A stretch of 64,000 bases of DNA from Eulemur rufifrons (Eukaryota; Chordata; Mammalia; Primates; Lemuridae). The position numbers were made by a program, and so were the translations under genes. Shown here one piece after another: positions 11,934 to 25,619 of the stretch. The first letter of the stretch is position 1. The number at the start of each line of letters is the position of its first letter. Below the pieces are notes generated by a model. That model saw only the letters and a list, made by a program, of their open reading frames with translations. It was not told the DNA's origin and ran no database searches. Location of the stretch: contig NC_090990.1 of NCBI RefSeq assembly GCF_041146395.1, positions 48,157,501 to 48,221,500 of the forward strand. Direction: 5' to 3'.

Positions 11934-13771
11934 CATCTAACAAGGACTTGAGAACATTGATGAAATGGAATAACAAAGACATTATCTCTTGAAAAATGTC
12001 CTTCATGATCTGTATTTTTAAAAATCTTATCTTTTTGCCATTTAAAATATTAATATTTGCATATAAAATATTCATATAAGTTAATTCAGACTGATATCCT
12101 TTATAGAAGATTCCAAAAATGAATTCTAAGGAAAAAGTCCAATTTATCATATATCAATCCTTTTCACATATAGCCTCATGAATAACCACTTGAAAATGAA
12201 ACATGAGTTCAGAAACTATTATTATTTTGCCACAAGAACAAACTTAATTTCAGAATCACAGCTTTCAGATATCCATAAACATCTGAATAACTTATGGATA
12301 CAAATAGAGATTGAATGGTTTCATATTGCTTCCATATTTAGGAACTAGTCATTTTAGCAAATTACAAATAGATCAAAATTTAATGTAATAAACCAAATCT
12401 GCAGTCAGGAAGAACCTATGATTTAGCCTTAACAAATGGACCAAAATGACATTTGCAGTATGGTTCAGCATTAATTTGGGTTCATATAGAATCATCAATT
12501 AGTTATTTGCCAGCTACAAAATAATTGAAAATTCTTATAGGAGATTATCTATAACTGACATATTCCATTGAAGTTCTGTTGAGAGACTGCATTTCAGGCT
12601 CTAGGGTAGCAGAGGGATTTGGTGGACCATTCTAGTCTTAAACTGGAAACATTCCCAATATTCTTCAATATAGATTATTCCACCATCACTTGACACCACC
12701 AGATAGGAAGATGAGTGTACACAAATGTAGAGTTGTGTTTTGTTTTTAACAATAATGTAATACATTCTTTTATTGTATGTCATACAAGTGCCTTCTAAGG
12801 CTTTGTGCATATGTTGTTAATGAATTACTTTGCAATATTTCTTATTTTAATAATCAGTTTTGTATATGTCATGTAACTAATATCTGTTAAAGGACTAATG
12901 CCACTAGATCACCCATTTCACCATCTAGTGTTTTCATTATAAATTCAATAATCTTTTTTATTATAAATTCCACATATATACCATTTATTATTTGTTGCAG
13001 TCATCAAAGATTGATGTCCTATGTTAAATACATTTCTGTAAATCATAACAAATGGAATGCAAATGGTGATTTGTGAATAGTGAAGGTAAAACTGTCTGTA
13101 ATGAATACCATATTTGGAAATGAGATTTGATCATGCATCATATATTTATCTAGCCAGGATTTAACCTACCTCCCATTTATACACAGTTGTATATGTAGGC
13201 AGAGAAATCATTCAGTTGTTCCTTGACTGAGAACCTAACTAAATTCTAGGTAATTTGGCTGGTAGGAAATTCTCTAAGTAGCATATTAGTAACTTGCTCA
13301 AGAAGTGGATCTGCCTTGCCTTTGAACGTAACCTAACAGATTTGATTTCAGGCTTATGGAAAGCTGAATGGCTTATAGAAAAAAATACATCTAGCTCTTC
13401 TTCCTGCTAGGTCAATATTTCTAAATAAATACTCTTTGAAAGATAGAAAAGCCTAACTTTTTCATACTGCAGTATTGCTGGCCTTTAAATGCTGGAGTTT
13501 CTCAGAGCTCAACATTGGGCTCATTTTTTTCTTTCTGTACTCTATATTGGAGTACAGAGGCAATCTCATCCATTCTATGTCTTCAAATACTTTATATGCT
13601 AATGGATTATAAACTCATATCACTTAGCCAGGTCTCTTTTGTAAGCTCTAGATGTCTATGTCCAAGCCTTATTCTATACCTCCTCTTGGATGTTTGAAGT
13701 GACAGGCACTTCAAACTTTATATGTCCAAAACAGAATTCATAGTCATGGCATATCACCCTCCAATCCCAGG
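11934..13771. other. Intergenic, nothing recognised
   Basis: AT-rich unique-looking sequence. No exon, RNA gene or clear repeat could be assigned. Confidence 0.45.
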
Positions 13772-14123
13772 CAGTCTCCAATTTATGATGGTTTGAGTTA
13801 TGATTTTTGAACTTTACGATGGTGTGAAAACAATACACATTCCATAGAAATCATACTTCAAGTACCCATGCAATCATGTTTTTCACTTTTAGTATAGTAT
13901 TCAATAAATTACATGATATATTCAACACTCTATTATAAAATAAGCTTTGTGTTAGATGATTTTGCCCAAGTTTAGGCTAATGTAATGTTCTGAGCATATT
14001 TAAGGTAGGCTAGGCTAAGCTATGATGTTCCGTAGGTATATTAAATGCATTTTTGACTGATAATATTTTAAATTTATGATGGGTTTATCAGAATGTAATC
14101 CCATTGTAAACCAAGAAGCACTG
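13772..14123. mobile_element. Pogo/Tigger-like nonautonomous DNA transposon (copy A)
   Basis: Terminal inverted repeats are visible: cagtctccaatttatgatgg at the left against the reverse complement of the right end (about 14090-14123, ending agcactgta). The interior shares gatgattttgcccaa and aggtaggctaggctaagcta with the copy at 32872-33315, so the two belong to one family. A TA follows the right end. The family name is uncertain. Confidence 0.75.
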
Positions 14124-14179
14124 TACTTGTAATATTCCCAATCCCAGGTTGCTAGGAGACACCACTTGTTTTCACTCAC

Positions 14180-15130
14180 CCTGTACATAGCACCATGTCC
14201 AGCTGACTCTACTCTGAAAATATTTTGAGTCCGTTCACTTCAGTGCATCTCCATTGTCTTTAATCTAGTACAGTCCACCAGTTTTTCACCTGCCTACCTA
14301 GTTTCACTTCATCCATTTTTTTCCATTTATTCATTTACAGAGCAGCCAGAGTGATCTCTTAGAAATGCTATTATGATCACAGTTTTTCTCTGCCTAAAAA
14401 CCCTTTTGGCATGCCACAACAGGGATGACCCTTGAAGACTTGTGCCAAGTTAAATGAGCAAGACACAAAAAGACAAATACATGATTCTACTTAAATGAGA
14501 ATAATCAAATTCATGGAGATGGAAAGTAGAATAGTGGTTTCCAAGGACAGGGGGAAGGGAGAAAAGGGGGGTTATTGTTTAATGGCTACAGAGTTTCAGT
14601 TTGGGATGATGGAAAAGTCCTGGAGATGGATAGTGGTAATGGTTGCACAATATGAATGTACTTAATGCAGCTGATGTGACTTAAAAGTCATTAAAATGCT
14701 AAGTTTTGTGTTATGTTTTAACCACAATTTTTAAAAATAATTTTCGTTGCTCATTGCTGTTATAATAAAGATCCCAATGCTTGACACTATCTAGAAGGCC
14801 CACTACGATCAAGCCCACCATTCTACCCATCAATTTTTATGATCCAGTTACACTGGCTGCCTTTCAAGTCTTTGATGACACTAAATTCTTTCTTATATCA
14901 AACCTTCCCCCTCTCCTGGAATAAAATGCTCTTCCTCCCTTTTCACTGGCCAACTACTACTCTTCCTTCCAGGCCTCAGCTCATATATCACTTCCTTTAG
15001 CATATCGCCCCTGACTCCCTCCAGTGATAGATCTCCCTAGTCACACTCTAACGGCACCTGTACTTCTCTGCAGCACTTATCACAGTTATGCCTTCTTATT
15101 CAGTATCTGTCTCCTTCAACATATTTGTGA
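14180..15130 (-). repeat. L2 LINE fragment, antisense, with an L1 3' end inserted
   Basis: Sequence either side of 14393-14745 reads like an antisense L2 3' region, e.g. aaatgctcttcctccc near 14925 and the ctgcagcacttatcacag block near 15070. Divergence makes the borders approximate. Confidence 0.6.
14393..14745 (+). mobile_element. L1M 3' UTR fragment, sense
   Basis: Contains the L1M 3' UTR signature: tgattctacttaaatgag, tagtggtttccaaggaca, the polypurine run aagggagaaaagggggg, and ggttgcacaatatgaatgta. It ends in an A/T-rich tail and lies within an L2 fragment. Confidence 0.75.
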
Positions 15131-16190
15131 GACCAGCAACCACTTTGAATTGTTCATTTAATGCCATTTAGTAGAAGTTCAAAACATACTTGTAGGGTGA
15201 ATGAATCAATACACAAATGAATATCATCTAACGGGTAAAGCATAATTCATTAATGAAATAACATGAGAATTACCACGTAAAAGGTACTTCAGAGAAAAAG
15301 ATTAATGTTTTTTATTATAAAAATAATACAAATTCTCTATAGAAAATCTGGAAAATCCAGATAAAACAAATAAGAAAATAAGTATTACCTTATCTACCTT
15401 ATGACCTAGAGGTAATCATTGTTACTTATCTTGATGTATTTCCTTCTAGTCTTTTGTGTGTGTTTGTGTGTGTGTGTGTGCATATTTATTAGAGAAATAA
15501 AATACTCAACTGTAATAATATATACACAATTTTGTTTATGTTATACTATTTACTTAGGACCATATTGTAAGTAATTCTCATTTAGAATATATTTTGGTAA
15601 ATCTTTGCCTCTTGGATTTTTATTGGGATTAATTAATGAAAGTAGAAATACTATATGAACATGAAAAAATATGAATTAGAAAACAGGTAAAAGGGGTATA
15701 TGTATCACCACAAACTATGCAAGAAAGACAACTTACTTTTTCTATAACAACTTAATATTTTCAAAATTTCATTCTGCTTGGGTGGCAGAAACTCTCAGAT
15801 TTCTATAAGCAGATGCAAATCTCAGTCCACAAAATTAGGTGTTCAGTAAATAAAACATTTTTTTTCAGAATTCATCTTGATTTCTATTTCATTCCACTGA
15901 GATAGCCCACCTGCAGCCACGATACAGTTAGCTTAGATAGTGCCGAAGCATTTGGGAAGAACATCTGGCCTTTGATACCAAATGTCTCTGCAGGCATATA
16001 ATCATCCTCTCCTGTTCCTGGTCATTGGTCCACACTGCCAAGAATTCTCTCATTTCTGTCTGTATGTGCTCTTTAGGTCCAATGGCTTCTTTCCCAACTT
16101 CACTGCCACCATGGGGGAACAGGAATCATTCTGCTGTTTTTTTGTAAATACTACAACTTGGAAATCTCTGCAAGTCAGTTTTTGAGTATG
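15131..16190. other. Intergenic; short (TG)n at 15455-15481
   Basis: The only feature seen is a short TG dinucleotide run (15455-15481) in an AT-rich background reminiscent of ancient L1. An open frame near 15982-16185 has no supporting context. Confidence 0.45.
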
Positions 16191-16194
16191 GGCA

Positions 16195-17080
16195 GAACCT
16201 GTGAATATGATTTATCACTTCTATGAACATATTACATTACATGGCAAAGGGAGATTATCCAGATAGGTCTAATCCCATCACACAAGCTCTTTAAAAAACA
16301 GTTTTCTTTGGCTGTTGGAAGAAGAGGAAATCAGAAATGTCAATCATGAGAAGGACTCAAAGTAAGAGAGTGGACTCTGACTCACAGCCAGCAAAGAAAT
16401 GGGGGTCTCAGTCCTAAAACTGCAAGGAAAGAAATCCTATCAACAATCTGAATGAGCTGTGTCAAAAATAAAATCAGATCAAAATTTTTTTAAAAACATT
16501 TAAAGTTTATCGTGCATATAAAGAACAGTTTACAAGCTGGGAGACTTTTTGCCAAAAGTGATAAGATGCCCGCCCAACTCACAGCAATTACAGTGCAGCT
16601 TATAAAACATAAAGAAGAAGTATTTTGACCTTTTTCATAATTGGCTGTTATATATTAACATTCTTTTTAAGGCAAGCAGAGCGGTTTAAGCTGATTTGTC
16701 TGTAGCTGATTGGCTTCCTTTCATTGAGTCATGCTGACAGAGACATTTTGTGGTTTGTTTATGACTAGAGCAGTGTTGCAGGGAAATCAGGATGACTTAA
16801 TTATTGGTTACATGGGTATGGATAGGTGGTTGGACTTGGGGTATCTAAAGTGGGGCCTCTATTTTTATTTATCTTTAACACTTGGAAGCAGATTCTTTCC
16901 AGAGTTTCCACATAAGAGCCCACCTTGGCAGACACCTTGATTTCAGTCTTATTATATACCCTGAACAGTGAATCCAGCCAAACCCGCCCAGACTTCTGAC
17001 CTATAGAATTGTAACGTAATAAATGGGTGGTGTTTTCAGCTGCTGAGTTTGTGGTTATTTGTTGCACAGCAGTAGAGAAG
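16195..17080 (+). mobile_element. MLT1-type LTR, sense, split by about 410 bp of other sequence
   Basis: The left part (about 16195-16465) and right part (about 16882-17080) read as one MLT1-like LTR. The left has gaacctgtgaatatg and ttacatggcaaagggagatt; the right has gaagcagattctttccagag, cttctgacctatagaattgt and gctgagtttgtggttatttg. Between them, about 16470-16880 is sequence I could not place, possibly a second LTR-type insertion. Confidence 0.65.
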
Positions 17081-17081
17081 T

Positions 17082-17317
17082 ACAGGTTGCGCATCCCAAA
17101 TCCAAAAATCTGAAAACTGAAATGCTCCAAAATCTGAAACCTTTTGAGTACTGACAAGATGCTCAAAGGACATGCTCATTGGAGCATTTCAAATTTTGGA
17201 TTTTTGGATTTGGGATGCTCAACCAGTAAGATGCAAATATTCCCAAATGTGAAACAATACAAAATCTGAAACACTTCTGGTACCAAGCATTTTGGGTGAG
17301 GGATACTCGACCTGTAA
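17082..17317. mobile_element. Palindromic MITE-like DNA transposon
   Basis: The outer ends form a 17-bp inverted repeat with 3 mismatches (17081-17097 against 17300-17316, including the bordering TA). They are bordered by TA on both sides, as for Tc1/mariner-pogo targets. A perfect 20-bp inverted repeat lies at 17091-17110 and 17199-17218, so the left half is a near hairpin. It sits directly after the 3' end of the MLT1 LTR. It is non-coding; the family is not named with confidence. Confidence 0.75.
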
Positions 17318-19329
17318 TAAAAAGGGATTATGTGAAGGCATGATTACCAGGAAGCAAGAATCATGGGGATCACCTTAGATCTCTCCACCCCAGGAGTCCA
17401 GCCAAGATCAGCAGTCTTGCCCAGACCAGCAGAGCTACCCAGTTAGCGCACAGAATTATGAGCAATGATAATAAATGGTGGTTGTCTTAAGCCACTGAGA
17501 TTTAGACTGGTTTGCTATGCAGTTAAAGCCAATTGTTATAACTTCTAAAGTGAGAGAAGTATAGATCAGTTCCTCTTAAATGAAAAGCCCATCCTACTTC
17601 CAAAGGTAGTGGCGAATATATTAATAGAAAGAGCATAGGATCTGAACTTGAGCCCATCACTTTATATTTACCATTTACTGAGTACTTATTTATTAGTGCT
17701 GTGGTAGGAGCTCTATATTCAGAATCTAATTTAAACGATACAACTCTAAAGACTCTGATTCTATGCTATATTTTTATTTTGTGGAGTTAGGTAACCTAAC
17801 ATTCACCATTCTATCCATACTTCTCTTGTCTATAAAAAAGGCTTGATTTTATTACTTAACTCATGAGAGTACACTGCTCTGTAAACTGTGAACTCTTGTG
17901 TAAATATTAGAAATCACTACCAGCAGTGCAAGATTCAGTTTTCACATATCATTTGCCACTGAAACTCATCTATTGTAACTTTATCAACACATACTGTATC
18001 TACATAACACATACTACATCAACATATATATTGACACTTGGTTTCTGAGAGTCAGCACTCACAAGCCTCCCTGCTTGATCAAGATACACCAATTAACCCT
18101 GAAAGAAGCATGAAGATAATCTAATTCACCGGTTAATGGTAAGTTCTGGTTTTAGAATTGGGGAAGGGGAGATAATATTTTTGAGGGCCTTTATGTTTCA
18201 GGCACCATGCTAGATGGTTAACTTTCATCGGCTGATTATGACTGAGTTTGTTTGCACTAGAGCTGGAGCCGAGGCCATTTCAAAAGTATACCCGGTAATT
18301 GTACTGTGTATCTATGTTGAGAATTACTGACATACAAAACCCCATTAATTCTTGCAGAAATCCTCCAAGGTAGGTTTTATATTCATTTATAGTAAAGAAA
18401 TGGGTGCCCATAGACATTAACTAACTTTCCTAAGGTCACACATCTTGTAAAGTCAAGTTTTTTTCCACCCACCAAAATGACACATTTCTTGATCAGAGGA
18501 GACAATCGCTCTCACCAAATCAAGGGAGATGCTAAACCTAAAGGAAAGACTGAAGGTTCCTACTTAATAATCAAATGCCCTCGGTTGACCCTGTTACACT
18601 CCACGAACCCTTTCCTGTCATATCAGTTCTTGTTGATCACTGAATTTCAATTACATGAATAACTGGCTTATTTTGATGGGATTCATACTCGACCTCACCT
18701 TATATTTGTACCTATATTTATCAAGGCCTCCCTGTACGTTTCCTAGTTGCCAAACCTGGTGACGTGGCAGGCAGATCATGATAAGAACTCTGGTTTTGGA
18801 GCCAGATCCATCTGAATTGGCCTCCTGCATGTGCTTAGCTGTGTGGCGATAACAAGGCATTTTATTCTTTGAATTTCAGTTTTGTAAGCATAAAAACGGG
18901 AAAAATAAAGCCTGTACTTCAGTGAGGTTTAGAAACACTACATTTAATAAATCATAGCTATTTGTAAACCCACCCTCACCGATGGAAGTAAAGTGTGTGG
19001 TGCAGCAGGAAACATGGAAAGCAACGAGTTAGATCTTTGGAGTCGATTCCTTTTCCTAACTCAAATGTCCCTACATTTGGGGAGAGAATTAGAAAGAATA
19101 GGAGTCATGAAATCATGAAATCTAGCTGAGGCTGGCACTTCAGTCCCTCCCAACAGGTTTACCAGAAAGTTATTTACACATGCTACACTAGCCAACTCAC
19201 AGGAAATCCCACCCTGCCTCACGTCCTTGCCCTATGACCAGCTCTCTATCCCAAGCTCTGCCCCTACCTTTAGGGGAGGAGTTGCAGACTTCTTTTTATA
19301 GTGAATTGGTTTACCAGGGGGAGGGTAAG

Positions 19330-19330
<1 letters not shown>
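17318..19330. other. Upstream flank of PGM1
   Basis: Contains an LTR-like 3' end at about 17330-17540 (a gccactgagatttagactgg block) and an L2/MIR-like segment at about 18170-18440. The rest is unassigned. GC content rises toward 19.2 kb. Distal PGM1 regulatory sites may lie here, but none is identifiable by eye. Confidence 0.45.
19294..19300 (+). promoter_or_regulatory. PGM1: TATA-like motif upstream of PGM1 exon 1A
   Basis: TTTTATA about 290 nt upstream of the exon 1A start codon, at the edge of the CpG island. CpG-island promoters often do not use TATA, so its relevance is uncertain. Confidence 0.3.
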
Positions 19331-20420
<1,090 letters not shown>

Positions 20421-20949
20421 TGCCAAATCTCTCTCCCTACCCACTACTTTGCGTTGGTAGAGAGCTCCTGTCCTTGCGTGGTCCGCTTGCTGGGTCACAG
20501 GCTTTTGAACAATCTGTGGTGTTCTGGATCTGTTCCCCCGAGGGGGCTGGAGCTGAGTTCCCATTAGAACAGAAACAGCATACCCAAGGGCGCTCTTACG
20601 TAAGCTGTCGTGGTAAGCCAGGAAATTGATGCAACACCTTGGTTCCGCCCTCTCCTTCCCCACTAAGGAACGTTAACGAACTTAATTGGGCAGATCCACT
20701 CGGATAGGTGAAACTTTAAAATAGGCTTTTCAGTAAATCTGATACATGAAAATGTGGATTTATAAAATTGGTAACTTGGGGCTAATTATTTATTCACTTT
20801 TATAAAACATTTCTAAGAAGTTCTTCTAAGGAGCAAGTTTTCTTTCCATATTTAAAATAACATGACTTACACCCAACTCTTCTGGAACTCATTCCCTAAA
20901 ATGGATATTTTTATTCACTTTAGTAGTACTTTCTTTACCTTCTTTTATT

Positions 20950-21130
20950 AACATGTTGAATGACATTTTGCCAAGCACCATGATAAGCACTTCACTTGTG
21001 GGATCTCATTTACCTCCTGCAGCCCCTGTAAGGTGGATGCTAATATGGGTGTCTTTAAGTTGCCAACAAGAACAATGAAGCTTAGGCAGGTTAAATAATT
21101 TCCAAGAACTGTCATGATAGCACTGAGAAT
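20950..21130. repeat. L2/MIR-like fragment
   Basis: Diverged sequence with the gccaagcaccatgataagcac / ggatctcatttacctcctgc arrangement of an L2 3' end. Borders are approximate. Confidence 0.5.
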
Positions 21131-21619
21131 CCAATATAGACCTGCCAATCCCAAGAACTTGCACGGCTTCTGAGAATGAAGGGACACTTGAATCTAAAGA
21201 TCTATATTCCAGTTTCCAAAATCTAAACTGGGTCCTATTTACATCTGCCTCCCTGGGTCAAACATTTATAAGCATCAGTGAGGGAAGATTGTTTGGATTT
21301 GTCTTCTCTGTGCTTCTGAGTTTTCAGACAAGCATAAATTCCCATAAAAGAACAAACAATAGCTGTATCCCCTTAGATTCCTTCATCTCCCTGTTACCAC
21401 CTGTGCTGAATTCACATTTCATTCATTCAGCAGATCCTGAGCATATCCCACGTACAGAGAAATGTGTGGGATAAAAGGATTCAGACACAAGACTCATCTT
21501 TAAGGAGTTTACACTATAGTGGGAGTCTTAGGGGTCCAAATTTGTCCATTGGGAGTAATGTGGGGTGTGAAGGAAAGAATTAGTTAAGACTAAAAAAAAA
21601 AAAGTTCTTGAAATTTCAT

Positions 21620-22310
21620 TATCCTTTAGCTACTACTCTGTTGCTCTTCTCTCTTTAGCCAACCTGGTAAAAGTTCCCTGCATTCGCCATGTCTTATCCT
21701 CACCTACTATTCACTCACCACCTCACTGCAATCTGGCCTCTGCCCCCTCCACCACTCTGCCAAAATCATTCTTGCCAAAGTTACTGGTGACTTTCTGGTT
21801 GCTAAGTCCACGGAACACACGTTAGGCCTTATCTTATTTGATCTTTCTGTTGAATTTGGCACTGCTGATTTTGCTTTTTTAAATTTCTTGCTCCCTTGCC
21901 TCGATCTCTCTCTCCTGATTCTACTCACAGCTTTTGAAAGTTCCTTCATGGACTGCCTGCCCTACCTACACCCCAGCTGTTCCTTGGGTTTCTGTTCTCA
22001 GCTTACTGCTTCCTGATTTTATTCTCTCTCTTTTATTGTTAAATTACCAGGGATTTAAATATGCTACTCCTCCTCTGGTGTGATTCAGTTCAGGTAGCTT
22101 CCCCCGACACTCCATCCCTGCCACTCTCCTTTGCCTGTTAAGTAAGTGCTCCTCTCCTGTAGATGCCTCTAGAGTAGCTTAATCAAATTCAGGTGAAATT
22201 ATCTGTTTACATGTCACAGTCCCCCACTAGAGAGTAAGCTTCTTTAAGACAAGGTCTGTGTTTTACCTATGTCTGCAATACCTAGAACAATGTAGCATTC
22301 AATGAATCTT
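21620..22310 (-). repeat. L2-type LINE fragment, antisense
   Basis: Text such as aaattaccagggatttaaat, cctctcctgtagatgcc and agacaaggtctgtgttttac is typical of antisense L2/CR1-like 3' regions. Boundaries are approximate and the family assignment is by eye. Confidence 0.5.
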
Positions 22311-22526
22311 TGTTCAGTTGCTCTGAATTGTGAGTCACTTTTCTATTCCAGCATATGGTTGGTGACCAATAAATTTATTCTCATCAAACATTTATTATGT
22401 GCTTGATTTGTATTAGACATTGTGCTTGAGATACAAAATACAAAAGAGATTGTGCTTTCCTGTCTTGCCCACAGGAAAGACACAGTCTAGCAGGGGAGAT
22501 TGAGTAGAATAAGCAAACAGCTGGGC

Positions 22527-22665
22527 AGTGCTCCTGTGGTCCCAGCAACTCAGGAGACTGTGGCGGGAAGATCACTTGAGGCCAGGAGTTCAAGGCTGTA
22601 CCTGTGAATAGGTACACTGCACTCCAGCCTGGGCAACATAGCCAGACCCTGTCTCTTAAAAGAAG
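22527..22665 (+). repeat. Alu-like monomer fragment, sense
   Basis: About 140 bp resembling one Alu arm: gtggtcccagcaactcagga, gatcacttgaggccaggagt, cactgcactccagcctgggc, then gaccctgtctct. No second arm is present, so it is a monomeric or truncated copy. Confidence 0.8.
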
Positions 22666-23473
22666 ATGCTCATGATAACCTTAAAAAGAAATAAGCAGAC
22701 AGCACAACGTGTTAGGTGTTACGTTGGAGGTATGTGGGAGATATTTTAGGAACAAGAGCATGGAGGATTATACTTGGAAGGAGAAGATGAGGTGAGAAAG
22801 GCTTCATAGAAGGATGAAGTCTTAAAGAATGAGTTTTGAGTTCCCAAGATGAATTTGTTGGGTGGGAGGAATTCTAGGCAGAATGAATAAAAATCAGGGG
22901 AGTTGGGGACTCTTCTCCTGGGAAAGTTATTTAATTTCTGATCCTTTTTTCCCCATCTGTAAAAATTAGGAATGATAATACATACCCAGAGAGGCTGTTG
23001 TGAGGATTAGATGAAAACATATTTAAAGGTACCTGGCAGCTGCTTTTCACCTCGAAACTGTTGGAGTGACACTTGTATTATCAGTGTTCTACTGATATTA
23101 GGACAGTAAGTTAATCCAACCTGATGCTCCAAGTGAAACAAAGGTAGTAGAAATTTTTATTATACAAAAGCTCCCAATATAGCATGAAGTTTTACATATA
23201 GTATATTACAAGCATTATTGTATTATAAGTTTATCTTAGCATAATAAGAGGTATAATTTGCATTGATAAAGTATTTAACAATAAATTTTTTTCTTTCTTG
23301 GACTTTGTAGTGTAGGAAAAACTTTTTGTCTACCCTCTTGGGTTATATATTGAGGGCCTGTGAATTAAACTGCGAAAGACAGGTTCACAACAAAAAAGAC
23401 ATCTTTATTCATACATGTGGGAGTTCACAGAAAAATGTGACAGGAGACAGTTAGAATTTGGGGCTTTATACCA

Positions 23474-23825
<352 letters not shown>

Positions 23826-24103
23826 TATACCATCTTAATAGGGGAAGGGAGAGGGGAGAAGAGCACTTGCTGGAAAACATGACTTTTAGGAACGGTAAAT
23901 GGGTTTAAGAGAATAGATGGGAGATATGATCGTTTTGTGACAGAGTCTATTTAGGTGTGGTACGAAGAGTCAGTTGTGAAACTCCTGGGGAGGGACTTTA
24001 TGACAATTGAGTTCTTTTGGCATGCTCTGCTTTTAAGGCAGAAAAGGGAGTTTAGTGAAAAGCCTATTTTCAAATGCCTTCAGCTCAAAATAATTTTTGT
24101 TGT

Positions 24104-24376
24104 ATTTTTTCTTTGTTTAAATTTATTTAAAAATATTAAGGGGATACAAATGTTTTGGGTACATAGATAGCTTTTACAATGTGTGAGTCAGGGATATTAG
24201 TGTGCTCATCACTCGAATAGCGTTCACTGTACCTGACAAGTAGGTTTTTACCCCTCCTCTTCTCTCCCTGCTCCCTTCTCAATTTCCAATGACTTTTATT
24301 TCTCTCTGTGCCTGTGTGTGCTCATCTATTAGTTCCAAATTATTAGAGAGGAGATGTGGTGTTTGTTTTTGCATTA
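24104..24376 (-). mobile_element. LINE-1 3' UTR fragment (lemur-type), antisense
   Basis: Contains aaatattaaggggatacaaa and ttgggtacatagatagcttt, homologous to the 3' UTR at 3158-3400 (aatattacgggggtacaaat). It is strongly 5' truncated, with no ORF2 sequence. Confidence 0.75.
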
Positions 24377-25313
24377 TTGAGAATCAAAATAATTTTTATG
24401 TCACAGTGGTGTATGTAGTCTGGACTTGTTCAGACTTTAGAAGAACTTTCTTTCAGGAGAATGTTTTGAGTGAGTTATACGTCTAAGAAAGTGAAGCAGG
24501 AAAGTTTGAATTGATCCATTTATTGTCCCCTAAATTCCCTTGAAGTCCACAGAGACATATCCAGGAAGCTGTGCTCACAGTTGGGATCCACCTTTTTGCA
24601 ATGGCTCCTGGGTGTGTTTTTACGTAAGTAAGAGGGCTTACCAAGGGCTTCGGTTGGGAGAATTTGGAGACTTTTCTCAACTGGGGTCCTCAAAGAAGAA
24701 AGAAATCACAAAAAGGGTTGTTTGGAAAAGTGAGAAGGGTATGCCTTAGCCTTGGGATGTGCAGATGGATATAAGCTGGGTTTTGTTTTTTCTTAAACTT
24801 CGGCTGTTGGAAATCCCCCTTCCCATACCTTCCCCCATCACCACTGAGCTGAGTCTCCAAGGAGTAAAGACAGCCCTGAAGAAACACAGTGGGGAATGCT
24901 AATAAAGATTTAATCATGAATCAAAAACACCTTGAAAATTATTTTTTAACATTAGAAACATTTTCTTTTCTTTTTCCTCTTTATGAGTACCCCAGAGTGT
25001 TTCTGAAAAGATGAAATGCAGTAGACAGGTGGTAGGCAGATTTGGTTGACTTGTCCAGCCTGCTAGTGGAGCTGGAACTAAGGACTCCAGTCTTCTGATA
25101 TTTCATCCAGTTGATCTTTTCCATAAATAAGTATATCTCAAGTAGTTCTGGAGATTATTATTCTATCCTAGTTGATAGCTTGGGGAAACTGGACTGGGCA
25201 ATGTTAAGTAGGACTTTCAGAGCTTTTAATATGCAAATGAGTCCTGTGAGTTTGCAAGAGGCCTCTAAACAGAATGTTTTTGGCAAATACCAAGCTGTAC
25301 CGTGCTGGGTTGA

Positions 25314-25619
<306 letters not shown>

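Noticed and set aside
16801..17166. 121-codon minus-strand open frame
   Set aside because: It lies across an MLT1-type LTR and the start of a MITE, so it is repeat-derived.
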